Notes: generated by a model not told the origin, from the letters alone. A stretch of 64,000 bases of DNA from Rheinheimera sp. UJ63 (GCF_021568285.1 NZ_JAKGTQ010000006.1:1-64000); one strand, 5' to 3'. Numbered from the stretch's first letter, positions 36,021 to 45,365 are shown. Numbers and translations are program-made.

Positions 36021-36626
36021 ATGAAACGCAATTATGGTGAATATTTTAATGTGGCTCATATTGAATTACAAAGTCGTATATACGGGCCTGGTACTCGATA
36101 TGTTATTTGGTTACAAGGTTGCTCTCTTGCTTGCGAGGGGTGCTGGAATACGGAAATGTGGTCATTTAAAGCAAAGGATCTCATTCATAGAGAAACGCTG
36201 CTAAAGCAAATATTATCTGCAACCGATATCAAAGGTATCACTATTTTGGGTGGCGAACCGTTACATCAAGAAAGCAATCTTTTATGGTTACTTAAGAAAA
36301 TTCGCCGACAAACCAATTTAACAATATTCGTTTTTACTGGTTTTGAAGAGCAAGAACTTCAATCGCAAGGTTTGCTTGGTCAACTGTTAGAGGTTTGTGA
36401 CATGCTTGCAGTGGGTCGCTATATCTCAAGTCAGCGTAACACACAGCAGCAATGGATTGGTTCTAATAATCAATGTATTTTGTACTCAGCAAATTCAAGA
36501 GAAAAACAAAAACAACAGTCAGTGAATGAAGTCGAGATCTGCATTAATAAAGACAGTTCTGTAAGAATGCTGGGATTTCCAAATGAAGAGCTAATAAGAT
36601 GGGTTAATGTAAATTCTAGTAAATGA
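36021..36626 (+). CDS. radical-SAM activase-like protein
   Basis: 201 residues. The cluster motif C-x3-C-x2-C is CSLACEGCW (Cys34, Cys38, Cys41), preceded by GPGTRYVIWLQG as in anaerobic ribonucleotide reductase activases (NrdG/Fer4_12 group). The SAM-binding GGEP motif (ITILGGEPLHQE) follows at about residue 77. Length and layout fit an NrdG-type minimal radical-SAM enzyme, but no NrdD reductase is in the window, so the substrate is probably a protein of this operon. It starts 6 bp after the previous gene and is the last of the seven. Confidence 0.88.
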   Translation: MKRNYGEYFNVAHIELQSRIYGPGTRYVIWLQGCSLACEGCWNTEMWSFKAKDLIHRETLLKQILSATDIKGITILGGEPLHQESNLLWLLKKIRRQTNLTIFVFTGFEEQELQSQGLLGQLLEVCDMLAVGRYISSQRNTQQQWIGSNNQCILYSANSREKQKQQSVNEVEICINKDSSVRMLGFPNEELIRWVNVNSSK

Positions 36627-36728
36627 CGTTACTTTACTAAAAATGAACAGTAAAACGACTAAAATGTTTGTTAGTACAAAACACAACTTGAAGGATGACA
36701 CTCTCTGTAGAGCCCCTCTGCCATTAAG

Positions 36729-37080
36729 GGCTTATTAGCAAATAAAGAATAAAAAAGATTAAAAGTAGATTTACTCGATAAAAATAGTTGACTTTGAGTT
36801 TATTTTATGATTTTTCAATTGACTTTTGATTGGTTTTGTGTATAATGCGTGGCCTAAGTTGATGAAAAATTCACTTCATTTACTTACGTTAAAGATTTTC
36901 TCATTACAATTTTAACCCTCTAATAAATAACCTCATATCACTTATGTTTGGCAATGCAAGATTGCCTTAGCCTTTCGGCTTGCTAAAAATTAATTAAGAG
37001 AACAAGAGTTTAAAACTAAACCATAGACAACCCATTTCAAACGTAAGATCTAGTATGAAAACACAATAATGTATAAAATT
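36729..37080 (+). repeat. structured leader, copy A
   Basis: Shares with copy B (37427-37635) the blocks CTTATTAGCAAA, the exact hairpin GGCAATGCAAGATTGCC (36950-36966), a second small hairpin AGCC-TTTC-GGCT right after it, and a downstream ACAACCC...AAACG...AATAATG. Copy A also carries the promoter, which copy B lacks. The rest of 36627-36728 holds no gene. Confidence 0.6.
36819..36846 (+). promoter_or_regulatory. sigma-70 promoter of the small membrane protein
   Basis: TTGACT (36819-36824), 16-bp spacer, TATAAT (36841-36846). Near consensus. Transcription would start at about 36853, giving a leader of about 240 nt before the ATG at 37095. Confidence 0.7.
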
Positions 37081-37094
37081 TTCGAGAGGTACAT

Positions 37095-37364
37095 ATGATT
37101 TTTATTTTTTACGGTCTTCTTTGGTGGATTTTAATTTATAATGTTAAGCATTCTTATTGGGCAGTCTTAGCTGAATTTTCTTTAAGTTTCTTTTATTTTG
37201 TGGGACTTGACCAGTTTGCTAGAACTTTATATGGTTTCTTTTTGAGCCTGAGTAATGGAGGTGATTTTTTTGGATTAGCTTTTACTTTGGGTGTTATAAC
37301 AGTGTTCTTTTTAGATAAAGACTTTGTTGATGAAATGAATGCTGCTGCTAATAAGCATATATAA
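37095..37364 (+). CDS. small three-helix membrane protein
   Basis: 89 residues. ATG preceded by GAGAGG at 5-6 bases. Three hydrophobic segments: FIFYGLLWWILIYNV, YWAVLAEFSLSFFYFVG and DFFGLAFTLGVITVFFL. The end is a short charged tail (DKDFVDEMNAAANKHI). No family recognised. It is expressed from its own strong-looking promoter through a long structured leader, a layout that in other systems marks tightly controlled small membrane toxins or stress proteins; this is inference. Confidence 0.6.
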   Translation: MIFIFYGLLWWILIYNVKHSYWAVLAEFSLSFFYFVGLDQFARTLYGFFLSLSNGGDFFGLAFTLGVITVFFLDKDFVDEMNAAANKHI

Positions 37365-37426
37365 GAAAAATCTGCAAAAAATAATTGTAACTAACCTTTT
37401 ATTTCAGAGTGTTTTAGCCGTGGAGG

Positions 37427-37635
37427 TCTTATTAGCAAAAGCGAGTAATAAAAAAGGTGTAAAAGTACACTTACACAATTCACTACATACAGCTTATATT
37501 TTTGGGCAATGCAAGATTGCCAAAGCTTTTCAGCTTGATAACACAAACTCAATGAACAAAACTTCATACTAGACGTTAAACAACCCGTTTTAAACGAAGG
37601 ATTCAGTGATAAACAACTGAAATCAGCAAATAATG
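37427..37635 (+). repeat. structured leader, copy B
   Basis: Second, shorter copy. GGCAATGCAAGATTGCC is at 37505-37521. The next small stem has changed from AGCC/GGCT to AGCT/AGCT, a paired C-G to T-A change, which supports selection on RNA folding. It is followed by ACAACCCGTTTTAAACG and AATAATG as in copy A. The stretch 37365-37750 otherwise has no gene. Confidence 0.6.
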
Positions 37636-37750
37636 TTTTTTTACTCTTAATTACCGCATCCAATACGCGCTTAAAATCTATACACACGCTTGAGCTTCCA
37701 ACGCTCAGGAAGGGTTATTTTTGTCAAAAATTACGGCGGGTGAATAAAGT

Positions 37751-37981
37751 ATGGTCAATAAATATACATATCATCAACTTGACGAACAAGCTTTGAACAT
37801 ATTTATCGCTGTCTCGAATAGCTGGGTTTCTTTTATTGAAACATCTTACTTCTATGATGCTGAATCACAATTTACCTTTGCAGTGCGAGATCATGACGAA
37901 TGTAAAATACCTAAATCATACTCCATCGATTTAGGGCGCCCGAATGGTATTACGCGTGATACCGTCGTACCTTCTCAATGA
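37751..37981 (+). CDS. hypothetical small protein, 76 aa
   Basis: Soluble, with YHQLDEQALNIFIAVSNSWV then SFIETSYFYDAESQFTFAVR. No recognised domain. The ribosome site is weak. It follows leader copy B by about 115 bp in the same direction and precedes the first fusion protease by 280 bp, a gap in which I see no gene. Might be regulated through the copy B structure. Confidence 0.45.
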   Translation: MVNKYTYHQLDEQALNIFIAVSNSWVSFIETSYFYDAESQFTFAVRDHDECKIPKSYSIDLGRPNGITRDTVVPSQ

Positions 37982-38261
37982 CAGACCGCTCTATCTTATG
38001 ATTGTAGGAATGTTTTTCTGTTATTTTTAAAGGGCTTTCATAAATACTTTGCCAACCTACACGAAAACGCTTACCCCACAGCAGTTATAGAAAATGAGAA
38101 ATAAAATATTTATCTAAGCAAATGCTAAGAAGTGGATCTTCCCCCTTTTAATACCAAAATTCTTTTACAAAAAGAAAGGCAGGTAACTTCTTTACATGCC
38201 CGAATCGTATTTTGCTGTTATGCATCAATTACTTCAAGAAATCATACTCATAGAGGTTTAT

Positions 38262-41200
38262 ATGAACAATCACGATAAATTTTTTGAACAAGACAAAGCT
38301 CTTTGTACTGAAGTTGAGTTACGTGATGACGAAACATTACACGAAGAAGAGGATCTACAAGAGGAAGAAGTACCATATGAATCATTAGAAGATTTCTTTG
38401 CAAAATTAGACCTTTCAGAAGAAGAATTGGGGCCTGTTATCATTGACAAAAAACAAGACGTCGACGCTGAAAATACAACAACAGCGTGCATTCACGACGC
38501 ATGGCATGAAGAAAAGTGTCGATTTTACGAAAAACGAACTACATCGATTGATCCGAATTCTACAGTTAAGAGAAAACAGCGTAATCAGTTTCCTCATATG
38601 ATCAGCCAAATGTTTAAGTTGGCAACCCACCCTGATATGGTGCGGTTCAAAGAACAACTTGCTTATATTGCGCTCAGTCAGAGTATTAATGCTGGCGATA
38701 TAAAGCCATTAGAGGTTTCAACACCCTCTAAAAAAGAATATGAATTTGATACAATAATGTTGCTAGCGGCGATATTTGGCGTTCCAGCCATTCAGCAAAA
38801 AATTGCCTCAGAAGTTGGCATAGCCTCACAAGAAATTAAATTTACACAGGCTGTTTATCACTGCCGTGATGTACTTCAAGATAAAGTTCCACCAAGGACT
38901 TTCAGAACGAATAGCGATGGCTTCAATACCAACTGGTTTAAGATGGCTGCTGGGCAAAAAGAAAAACTCAAACCGACAAAAATCGCTTTTAAATTGTTCC
39001 CCTTTATATTTAAGGCCACTGACGAAACCATGACTAGCCTTGAATTCGATGTCACAAACCTGGCTTTGCTGTTACAAAACAAGCTGGATCCAGATGTTGA
39101 ATCTGCTGTCCTCTCAGAGTTAGGGCGTTTAAACCATGAAAAACCATCGTTGTTTAAAAAACAGCGCAAAATTCAGCAACTCAAAAAGCTCTGTGAGCAG
39201 AAGATTAAAGGACAAACGCATGCCATTTCAGCGGTTACGGAAATGGTCGCCAGTGCCTTTAACGCTAAAAAAACCGGTCCAAGAGGTATTGTGACTTTTA
39301 TGGGAGCATCCGGTACAGGAAAAACGGCATTGGCCGAAACACTTGTTGATGCTTTAAATGAAGTGTACGGTGCTAGCTATCGGAAACTATTACTTAATAT
39401 GGAAATGTACAATGATGAACGCTCATCAGCGAAACTCTTTGGAACGGGGTCTCAATATGTTGATTCAGCCTTAGGTGATCTTACCACCCAAGTGCTGATC
39501 GCCCCCCGCACCGTTATTATCATTGATGAAATTGAAAAAGCGCATCGTACGGTTATCCAGTCATTACTCACCCTATTGGAAAAAGGTGAAATGCCCGATC
39601 AAACCACCAACATGGTCGTTGATTTTAGCCAATGTATTTTCGTGTTCACGACAAATCTCGGGCAAAAAGCCGCTAAACAAAGCCTGTCAAAAGATAAACC
39701 GCTCGATTTAAGTGCATTACTTGCTGAAAAACCAGGGAAAGTCGGTTTGTCACCTGAACTGATCAGCCGCTTATCACGTGGTAGTGTAGCGCTATTCAGA
39801 GAGCTAGAGATTAAAGACTTACTCAATATGGCAGAGCACGCAGCAAATATTGCGCGCGAAGATAAGACGCTTTGCTGGCCTGAAGACTTACCTGAGATGC
39901 TTGTTGAAACCTTGGGTGGGGACCTTGCACCAAGAACCATCCTAGCTCAAGCCTCGAAACTACAGGGCAAGATTGTAAAGTTTGTGTTATCAACAATCGA
40001 GGAAACCGCAAACGACCCACGTATCGAAGTTGAAATAGCAGAAGATATTGCGAACTTTCACTATGCTGTGGTGACTCAAGATCGCCTGTTAACGCGGCTG
40101 CTTAAAAAGTACTTTCCAAATTGCAATGTATTAACGGACGTATCGCAAATCCAGCAATTATCTAGCGAGCAAAATATCCAAGCGGTGCTCATTGATCAAC
40201 CGCAATGTTCGACCGAACTGGCTGCTGAACATAAAGGTAACTTACACTTTTACAGTTTTGGCTATCAACATCAGGGTGTTGACGAAGCAATAAAACCAAC
40301 ACAAATAGAACGGCACTTTAAGCTTGTTGATTTTACCGTTCCATCATTAACGGCATTTATTAAGCAGGTTGCTAAACGTTGTCGCCTATTAACCAGCGCT
40401 GAGCAACTACGTAAGCGTAAAATGATGGTTGAGTTTGATTATCAACTCACGCGCATTGATGATGGTTTCAAAGTCACCCTGCAACACCCTGTTTATGAGC
40501 AACGTTTTGATCCTAACGATTTTGAAGCACCCTACATGCAGGAACCTTGCATTCCCAAAATCAGCTTTCAAGATATTATTGGTCAAGATGAGCTAAAGCA
40601 AAGTATGACATTCATTTTACAACGGCTACGTGGTGCAAATGACTTTGTACTGGATATGCCAAAAGGCTATCTTTTTGCAGGTTTACCTGGGACAGGTAAA
40701 AGTTATTTTGCAAAAGCCATTGCAGGCGAGTGTCAAGTACCCTTTATTCCGGTAAACGCAGCAGATTTGATGAATGGAGATGTGGTTATCAACATTAATC
40801 ACTTATTTGAGGTGGCTGCACGTTATGCGCCATGTATTGTCTTTCTTGACGAAATTGACGCCATCGCGTTGAGCCGTGAACAAAACTCTATACATGGCCG
40901 TTTAGCGGTTAATACGCTGCTAACCCAGTTAGATGGCTTTAACAACAGTGATAATCCGGTTTTTGTGTTGGCCGCAACCAACTTTGCACATAAGCTTGAC
41001 CCCGCTGTGATCCGTCATGGCCGTTTCGATAAAATCGTGACTATACCGCTACCGGATTTAGTTGCTCGTAAGCGATTCATAAAGCAATGCTGCGACAATT
41101 ACCAATTTACGCTGACAGCCGACGCTTTAGACGCCTTTGCCAAACGTATTGGCGGTGCTACTTATGGTTTTATTGAGACGCTATTTCGTGATGTACAGTT

Positions 41201-41858
41201 AACATTACTCACTAAGCAATGCCAGTTTAGTGTGAGTATGCTAGATGAGCAATTGTTAACGGCCACGATTGGAAATAAAAAAGCCGTTAGCTCCTATAAT
41301 GATAAAGACCGCTTGGCCATTGCTTATCATGAAACAGGCCATTACCTCTTATACAAACATTGGTATCCAAAAGCGAAATGCATCAACTTATCTATACAAG
41401 AGCATGAAGGTGCAGGTGGTGTGACGGTGTTTGATTTAGATGGACAAGGCTTAGGTAACACAAAAGCGTCTTGCAAAGCCAAGTTGCAAATGCTTTTGGC
41501 TGGACGCGCAGCGGAGAAACTGCTCAGTGAACATGACGATGATATTTCATCTGGCGCCAGTCATGATATTCAGCAGGCCACACAACTCGCGAAACGTGCT
41601 ATATCGGATCTGGGTTTCTCAGACAGCTTAGGTTTAGCTGATTTTAAGCAATTACCTATGCTACAGACTAAGGTAGAAAACGAGGTAGTAGAGTGGTTAA
41701 ACGAGGCTTATCATAACAGTGAAACTTATCTTCGTAACAACTGGCACCTTGTAAAACAGATAGCAGAAATATTGTTTGAAAAGGGATCCCTCGATCAAGC
41801 TCAGCTTGATGACATAACCTTAAATTATCAAAGTACTGCAAAGCAGTATAGCCACTAA
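38262..41858 (+). CDS. ClpB-AAA / FtsH-AAA / M41 fusion protease, copy 1
   Basis: 1198 residues from the ATG at 38262, chosen because AGAGG precedes it and the protein start MNNHDKFF matches copy 3 (MNNYDANS); an in-frame ATG at 38196 has no support. An acidic lead (residues about 15-60) and a helical N-domain come first. Then a ClpB-D2-type AAA_2: Walker A MGASGTGKT (about 346-354), Walker B TVIIIDEIEKAH, then FTTNLG and LSPELISRLSRGS. A linker is followed by an FtsH-type AAA: Walker A AGLPGTGKS (about 800), Walker B CIVFLDEIDAIA, SRH DPAVIRHGRFD. Then M41 peptidase: HETGHY (His1023, Glu1024, His1027) and third zinc ligand Asp in SSGASHDIQQAT. All active-site residues are present. Unlike FtsH, no membrane helix is seen, so it should be a soluble unfoldase-protease. 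Confidence 0.92.
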   Translation: MNNHDKFFEQDKALCTEVELRDDETLHEEEDLQEEEVPYESLEDFFAKLDLSEEELGPVIIDKKQDVDAENTTTACIHDAWHEEKCRFYEKRTTSIDPNSTVKRKQRNQFPHMISQMFKLATHPDMVRFKEQLAYIALSQSINAGDIKPLEVSTPSKKEYEFDTIMLLAAIFGVPAIQQKIASEVGIASQEIKFTQAVYHCRDVLQDKVPPRTFRTNSDGFNTNWFKMAAGQKEKLKPTKIAFKLFPFIFKATDETMTSLEFDVTNLALLLQNKLDPDVESAVLSELGRLNHEKPSLFKKQRKIQQLKKLCEQKIKGQTHAISAVTEMVASAFNAKKTGPRGIVTFMGASGTGKTALAETLVDALNEVYGASYRKLLLNMEMYNDERSSAKLFGTGSQYVDSALGDLTTQVLIAPRTVIIIDEIEKAHRTVIQSLLTLLEKGEMPDQTTNMVVDFSQCIFVFTTNLGQKAAKQSLSKDKPLDLSALLAEKPGKVGLSPELISRLSRGSVALFRELEIKDLLNMAEHAANIAREDKTLCWPEDLPEMLVETLGGDLAPRTILAQASKLQGKIVKFVLSTIEETANDPRIEVEIAEDIANFHYAVVTQDRLLTRLLKKYFPNCNVLTDVSQIQQLSSEQNIQAVLIDQPQCSTELAAEHKGNLHFYSFGYQHQGVDEAIKPTQIERHFKLVDFTVPSLTAFIKQVAKRCRLLTSAEQLRKRKMMVEFDYQLTRIDDGFKVTLQHPVYEQRFDPNDFEAPYMQEPCIPKISFQDIIGQDELKQSMTFILQRLRGANDFVLDMPKGYLFAGLPGTGKSYFAKAIAGECQVPFIPVNAADLMNGDVVININHLFEVAARYAPCIVFLDEIDAIALSREQNSIHGRLAVNTLLTQLDGFNNSDNPVFVLAATNFAHKLDPAVIRHGRFDKIVTIPLPDLVARKRFIKQCCDNYQFTLTADALDAFAKRIGGATYGFIETLFRDVQLTLLTKQCQFSVSMLDEQLLTATIGNKKAVSSYNDKDRLAIAYHETGHYLLYKHWYPKAKCINLSIQEHEGAGGVTVFDLDGQGLGNTKASCKAKLQMLLAGRAAEKLLSEHDDDISSGASHDIQQATQLAKRAISDLGFSDSLGLADFKQLPMLQTKVENEVVEWLNEAYHNSETYLRNNWHLVKQIAEILFEKGSLDQAQLDDITLNYQSTAKQYSH

Positions 41859-42032
41859 CGTTTATCACACAAAATTTTGATTCAATCAAAAAATTAAATT
41901 TTTCAAAAAAATTATTTTTAATTTGTAACGATATTCGTCAGATACATACCTAGACATTATTATTTAAGAATCATGAGTTACCCCAAGCTCATGATAGGTT
42001 TTTTTTGTCAAAAATTAGGTGGTCAAGAAATT

Positions 42033-43094
42033 ATGGATAAAGCCCAACTTCGAGCAAAAACCAAAGCTAGCATGTTTAGTGCGGCTATTGGTGATGCATT
42101 TGGTTCGCCTTATGAGTTTAAAACCGTATCCCCAACGCATAATTGTGTATTACCGATAATTGATAGCCCTTTTTGTACAGAACATCGTAACTTCACGGAC
42201 GATACTCAACTACTTATCTTTTCCGCCGAAGGATTAGCTGATTATGCTACCCAAAATCAAACAAGCCCCATTAAAAGTGATGTTTTGATTGAAGCGGTTT
42301 CTCATGCTTTTCAACGATGGCTTTTTACACAAGATATGTCGAGTATTTGCCAAGACCCTATTAGATTAAATGGTGGATTACTGGAATATCCGTTTGTTTA
42401 TCAAACACGTTCTCCCGGCGCAACATGCATTGACGCGTTAAAAGACATGCAACGACTTTCACAACCAGCATGTAATTTTAGTGCCGGTGCGGGAGCATTA
42501 CTAAGGCTGATACCTCATGCTGCTTTTTGTCTAAATACTCTATCAGATGATGATTATCTAACCGTATTCAAACTTGGATCAGAAATAGCGGGTATAACGC
42601 ATGGCCATGGCCATGCGCTTGTCAGCGCAGGCATATTCAACTTACTGATGTTTTTATTATTTAAAGGGCTCGATCTCGACTCAAGTTTAAAAGTGTCACT
42701 TCATTTTCTACTCACAAATAAAAACATTCATAACTTATATATCGACAAAGCACATATCACTGACGTCACAATATTGCTTTTGAATGTCGTTGCCTTAGCT
42801 AAAAGTAACACGCCAACTAATGATGCCATAGCGGCTATAGGCGAAGGATGGGTTAGCCCTCAAGCTTTGGGATTAGCGATATACGCAAATCTAAAAGCTA
42901 AAACAGGTCATGAAATGTTACGCCTGTCAGCTTGGCACAACGGTGATTCAGATACAGTATGTGCACTAGCCGGAGGTATCTATGGCGCGATACACGGCAC
43001 CGCTCATGAACTGATGCCTTATATTGAAAACATAAGCGGTAAACCTGAGCTAAATAAAATCATAAACCACTTAGTTCCTAAATTTATCCAGTAA
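42033..43094 (+). CDS. ADP-ribosylglycohydrolase (ARH/DraG family)
   Basis: 353 residues from the ATG at 42033; an ATG at 41973 would add a 20-residue lead and cannot be excluded. The family signatures are GDAFGSPYEF (about 20-29), the metal-binding FTDDTQL (about 54-60), ITHGHGHALVSAG, and the C-terminal second metal site HNGDSDTVCALAGGIYGAIH. These enzymes hydrolyse ADP-ribose from proteins or nucleic acids with Mg2+. The gene is in line between two fusion-protease genes, 174 bp after the first. A link between removal of ADP-ribose and proteolysis would be new; it is inferred from position only. Complete. Confidence 0.9.
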   Translation: MDKAQLRAKTKASMFSAAIGDAFGSPYEFKTVSPTHNCVLPIIDSPFCTEHRNFTDDTQLLIFSAEGLADYATQNQTSPIKSDVLIEAVSHAFQRWLFTQDMSSICQDPIRLNGGLLEYPFVYQTRSPGATCIDALKDMQRLSQPACNFSAGAGALLRLIPHAAFCLNTLSDDDYLTVFKLGSEIAGITHGHGHALVSAGIFNLLMFLLFKGLDLDSSLKVSLHFLLTNKNIHNLYIDKAHITDVTILLLNVVALAKSNTPTNDAIAAIGEGWVSPQALGLAIYANLKAKTGHEMLRLSAWHNGDSDTVCALAGGIYGAIHGTAHELMPYIENISGKPELNKIINHLVPKFIQ

Positions 43095-43151
43095 CCACGT
43101 AATAAACATTATTTTCGTTTTCTAAAATATCACTACACAAAGGGCTCCTTC

Positions 43152-44834
43152 ATGATTAAAAATCTTGCATTTGCAACATTGCTTACAGCGACATCTTGCG
43201 CAGTTCTAGCCGAGTCTTTCCCATCAGACTTACCGCCAAGCGAACAACACAACATCAAGAGCCAGGGAAACAACGGTTTTACCTACCCTGAAAAAACTCA
43301 TCTAGAATCTGATGAGATCTTTCACGACGTCGTATTTTTCTATTCCAATGACATGCTTGATTACTTTGAAAATAATGTTGAAGCACTGACAAAATATGTG
43401 GAAGGCGCGATTGAAATTAATAATAAAGCGTTTAGCAGACAAGATATTCCTTTACGCCGAAAAATCATAGGTATTGTCAATATACCGGAGCCATTTGGAT
43501 ATGATGATAATATAGATGGCTCTGAACGTTTATCAAGCTTGCGTCGCCTGTATGCTGATTCAAGATATCGCTTTAATTTCTTTTTTGATGCGTCTTATGT
43601 TGTCGCATTAAACAGATATTATCCTGAAAAAACGTCGAGTATTGGCCTTGCCGAAGTAAGTGGGAAATATTCTTGGGTTTCACCCTATCGTGGTTTTAAT
43701 GCAGACCCAACCTTGGCACATGAATTAGGCCACAACGATGGATTTATACATGATGTAGAGCATTACGAAGGTTACTCTTCGTCAAACCGTATATTCTTGG
43801 CCGCAAGCTATGCCGTTGGTGCAAGCTGCGGAACTTTTGACAGTATTATGCGAAGCAGTAGTGGTAATCGTTCCGAAGCATTTATCTCTTCACCATTAGT
43901 TAAAAACGCACAAAGTGAAGCGTGTGGTGTAGAAAATACTTCCGATGCGGCACGTGCCTACTTAGAAGCATTACAAAATAAGATACCGCAACGATTATTA
44001 CCGTTTGCGAATAATAAGCCATCAAGAGCAATAACAGGAACAGCCTCATTATCTGTGCTCAATCCAACTGTTAATGAAGGTCAAGACATCGAGGTCGAGG
44101 TCATTTTTACAGGCGCTGAACTTGGCGATACGGTCCAAGTCATTACGAGACAAGGCTCTGCAGACAATAGCGATTTTGTTTCAACGCTAAAAACAGTCTA
44201 CTTCGATGAAACCAGTTCCGTAAAAAAACTGACTTTTAGCACTAAAGATGATGAAGACTTTGAAATGCCCGAGCAGTTTATCATTGAGTTAGTCTACCCA
44301 AATGGATTGGCACTAGATACGGCATCATCATCGCAAACCATAACAATGCTATCTGATGATATTGGCTATCCCGGCACAATTAACTTTGATGTTGCTAGCT
44401 TAACGTTGTCAGAAGGGCAAAACAGTACGTTAACCTTAACGAGAACAAATGGTACTGATGGCGATTATACGGTCAGAGTGTTTACTGAATACGGTACAGC
44501 AGATGCCAATGACTTTGTTGCCATTGACCAAGAAATTACATTCTTAAACGGCGAGACGACAAAATCACTAAACTTGTCAATCAACAGCGATATCAGCGAA
44601 GAACCCGCCGAAACATTTACAGTGCGCTTCACGGGAAACAACCTTATTGTCGGTTCAATGAATACCGTTGCAGTCACTGTTTTAGCTTCAAGCGCGCCAC
44701 CAGCGCCACCGAAACCTGCATCAAGTAATGAAAGTAGCGGCGGTAGTTTTAACTTAACAGCGTTATTGCTACTGCTTGTTGCTGCAATCCGCCAAAGAAC
44801 GCGGAAAATAATAAAGCAGTGCAACACCCTGTAA
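43152..44834 (+). CDS. secreted zinc metalloprotease with GlyGly-CTERM
   Basis: 560 residues. Signal peptide (LAFATLLTATSCAVLAESF). A metzincin-type zinc site HELGHNDGFIHD (His190, Glu191, His194, His200) in a reprolysin-like domain to about residue 290. Two Calx-beta-like domains follow (about 297-400 and 410-515, each with a strand pattern like GTADANDFVAIDQEITF and STKDDEDFEMPEQFIIEL). The C-terminus is a linker APPAPPKPASSNESSGGS, a hydrophobic helix LTALLLLLVAAI and a basic tail RQRTRK, the GlyGly-CTERM layout cut by rhombosortase after type II secretion. Surface-anchored protease. Independent of the fusion proteases in type, but it lies between them; a terminator follows. Confidence 0.88.
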   Translation: MIKNLAFATLLTATSCAVLAESFPSDLPPSEQHNIKSQGNNGFTYPEKTHLESDEIFHDVVFFYSNDMLDYFENNVEALTKYVEGAIEINNKAFSRQDIPLRRKIIGIVNIPEPFGYDDNIDGSERLSSLRRLYADSRYRFNFFFDASYVVALNRYYPEKTSSIGLAEVSGKYSWVSPYRGFNADPTLAHELGHNDGFIHDVEHYEGYSSSNRIFLAASYAVGASCGTFDSIMRSSSGNRSEAFISSPLVKNAQSEACGVENTSDAARAYLEALQNKIPQRLLPFANNKPSRAITGTASLSVLNPTVNEGQDIEVEVIFTGAELGDTVQVITRQGSADNSDFVSTLKTVYFDETSSVKKLTFSTKDDEDFEMPEQFIIELVYPNGLALDTASSSQTITMLSDDIGYPGTINFDVASLTLSEGQNSTLTLTRTNGTDGDYTVRVFTEYGTADANDFVAIDQEITFLNGETTKSLNLSINSDISEEPAETFTVRFTGNNLIVGSMNTVAVTVLASSAPPAPPKPASSNESSGGSFNLTALLLLLVAAIRQRTRKIIKQCNTL

Positions 44835-44870
44835 TATTTTAGCGGCTGAGCTTCATAGATTTACTGAATT

Positions 44871-44910
44871 ACCCCGCGACTTTGCTAGGCGTTGTTCACG
44901 GGGTTTTCTT
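44871..44910 (+). terminator. rho-independent terminator
   Basis: ACCCCG (44871-44876), a loop of about 22 bases, then CGGGGT and TTTTCTT. Ends the secreted protease transcript, isolating the 117-residue gene and copy 2 from upstream. Confidence 0.6.
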
Positions 44911-44949
44911 AGAAAATCCTAATAAACTTTTATTAATTCGAGGTGCCAT

Positions 44950-45303
44950 ATGACTTTTCAAAAAACTAACAACAATATCACGCATCAGTTTGATCTTTTT
45001 GAGCAGGAGTGTATGGGGGTGCTAGTTGATGAGTCTTTTAGTGTGCATAACATTATTGAATGCAACACTTCGATTTCCGTAAAAAATTTCGACCCTGATA
45101 AATTTAATCAATCAAGAATCTTTAACCGTGCAGTAAAAACTATATGTAATAGAAGTGGTCTGCACGAATATGAGGTGGAATGCATATTAAAAGGCCTACA
45201 AGTCTTTCATAGTGATAATAAAAACCTCTCATTCGAGGACTTCATTGAGCAGTGGGATGCCTTTAATTGCTTTGCGGAAGTTAACAGCTACGCCACGGCT
45301 TAA
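44950..45303 (+). CDS. hypothetical protein, 117 aa
   Basis: Soluble helical protein with no recognised family; it contains IIECNTSISVKNFDPDKFNQ then IFNRAVKTICNRSGLHEYEV. The ATG follows CGAGGTGCCAT (GAGGTG). It lies directly upstream of fusion protease copy 2 with a 104-bp gap that carries its own control element. It may be an adaptor or substrate for the protease, which is inference from position. Confidence 0.55.
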   Translation: MTFQKTNNNITHQFDLFEQECMGVLVDESFSVHNIIECNTSISVKNFDPDKFNQSRIFNRAVKTICNRSGLHEYEVECILKGLQVFHSDNKNLSFEDFIEQWDAFNCFAEVNSYATA

Positions 45304-45332
45304 TCTTACATAATTCGTTTATTATTTTTCGT

Positions 45333-45365
45333 CTATGCGCCAGTTGCATTGCCCAGAAATATAAT
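45333..45365 (+). promoter_or_regulatory. conserved upstream element of copy 2
   Basis: CTATGCGCCAGTTGCATTGC at 45333-45352, then TATAAT at 45360. The 20-mer recurs with two changes at 60750-60769, both starting exactly 75 bp before the ATG. TATAAT is probably a -10; no canonical -35 exists at 17 bp, suggesting an activator or alternative factor reads the conserved block. Confidence 0.6.

Noticed and set aside
36021..36626. Assignment of the radical-SAM gene as nrdG
   Set aside because: No anaerobic reductase nrdD is nearby and the gene is locked in the Ycf46/Ycf35 operon, so the housekeeping name would mislead.
36950..37635. Hairpin pairs read as integron attC sites
   Set aside because: No integron integrase in the window and no core GTTRRRY-type ends; the hairpins are short and loop-conserved, unlike attC.
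38196..38261. Upstream in-frame ATG for fusion protease copy 1
   Set aside because: The extra 22 residues have no counterpart in copy 3, and the ATG at 38262 has a good ribosome site.
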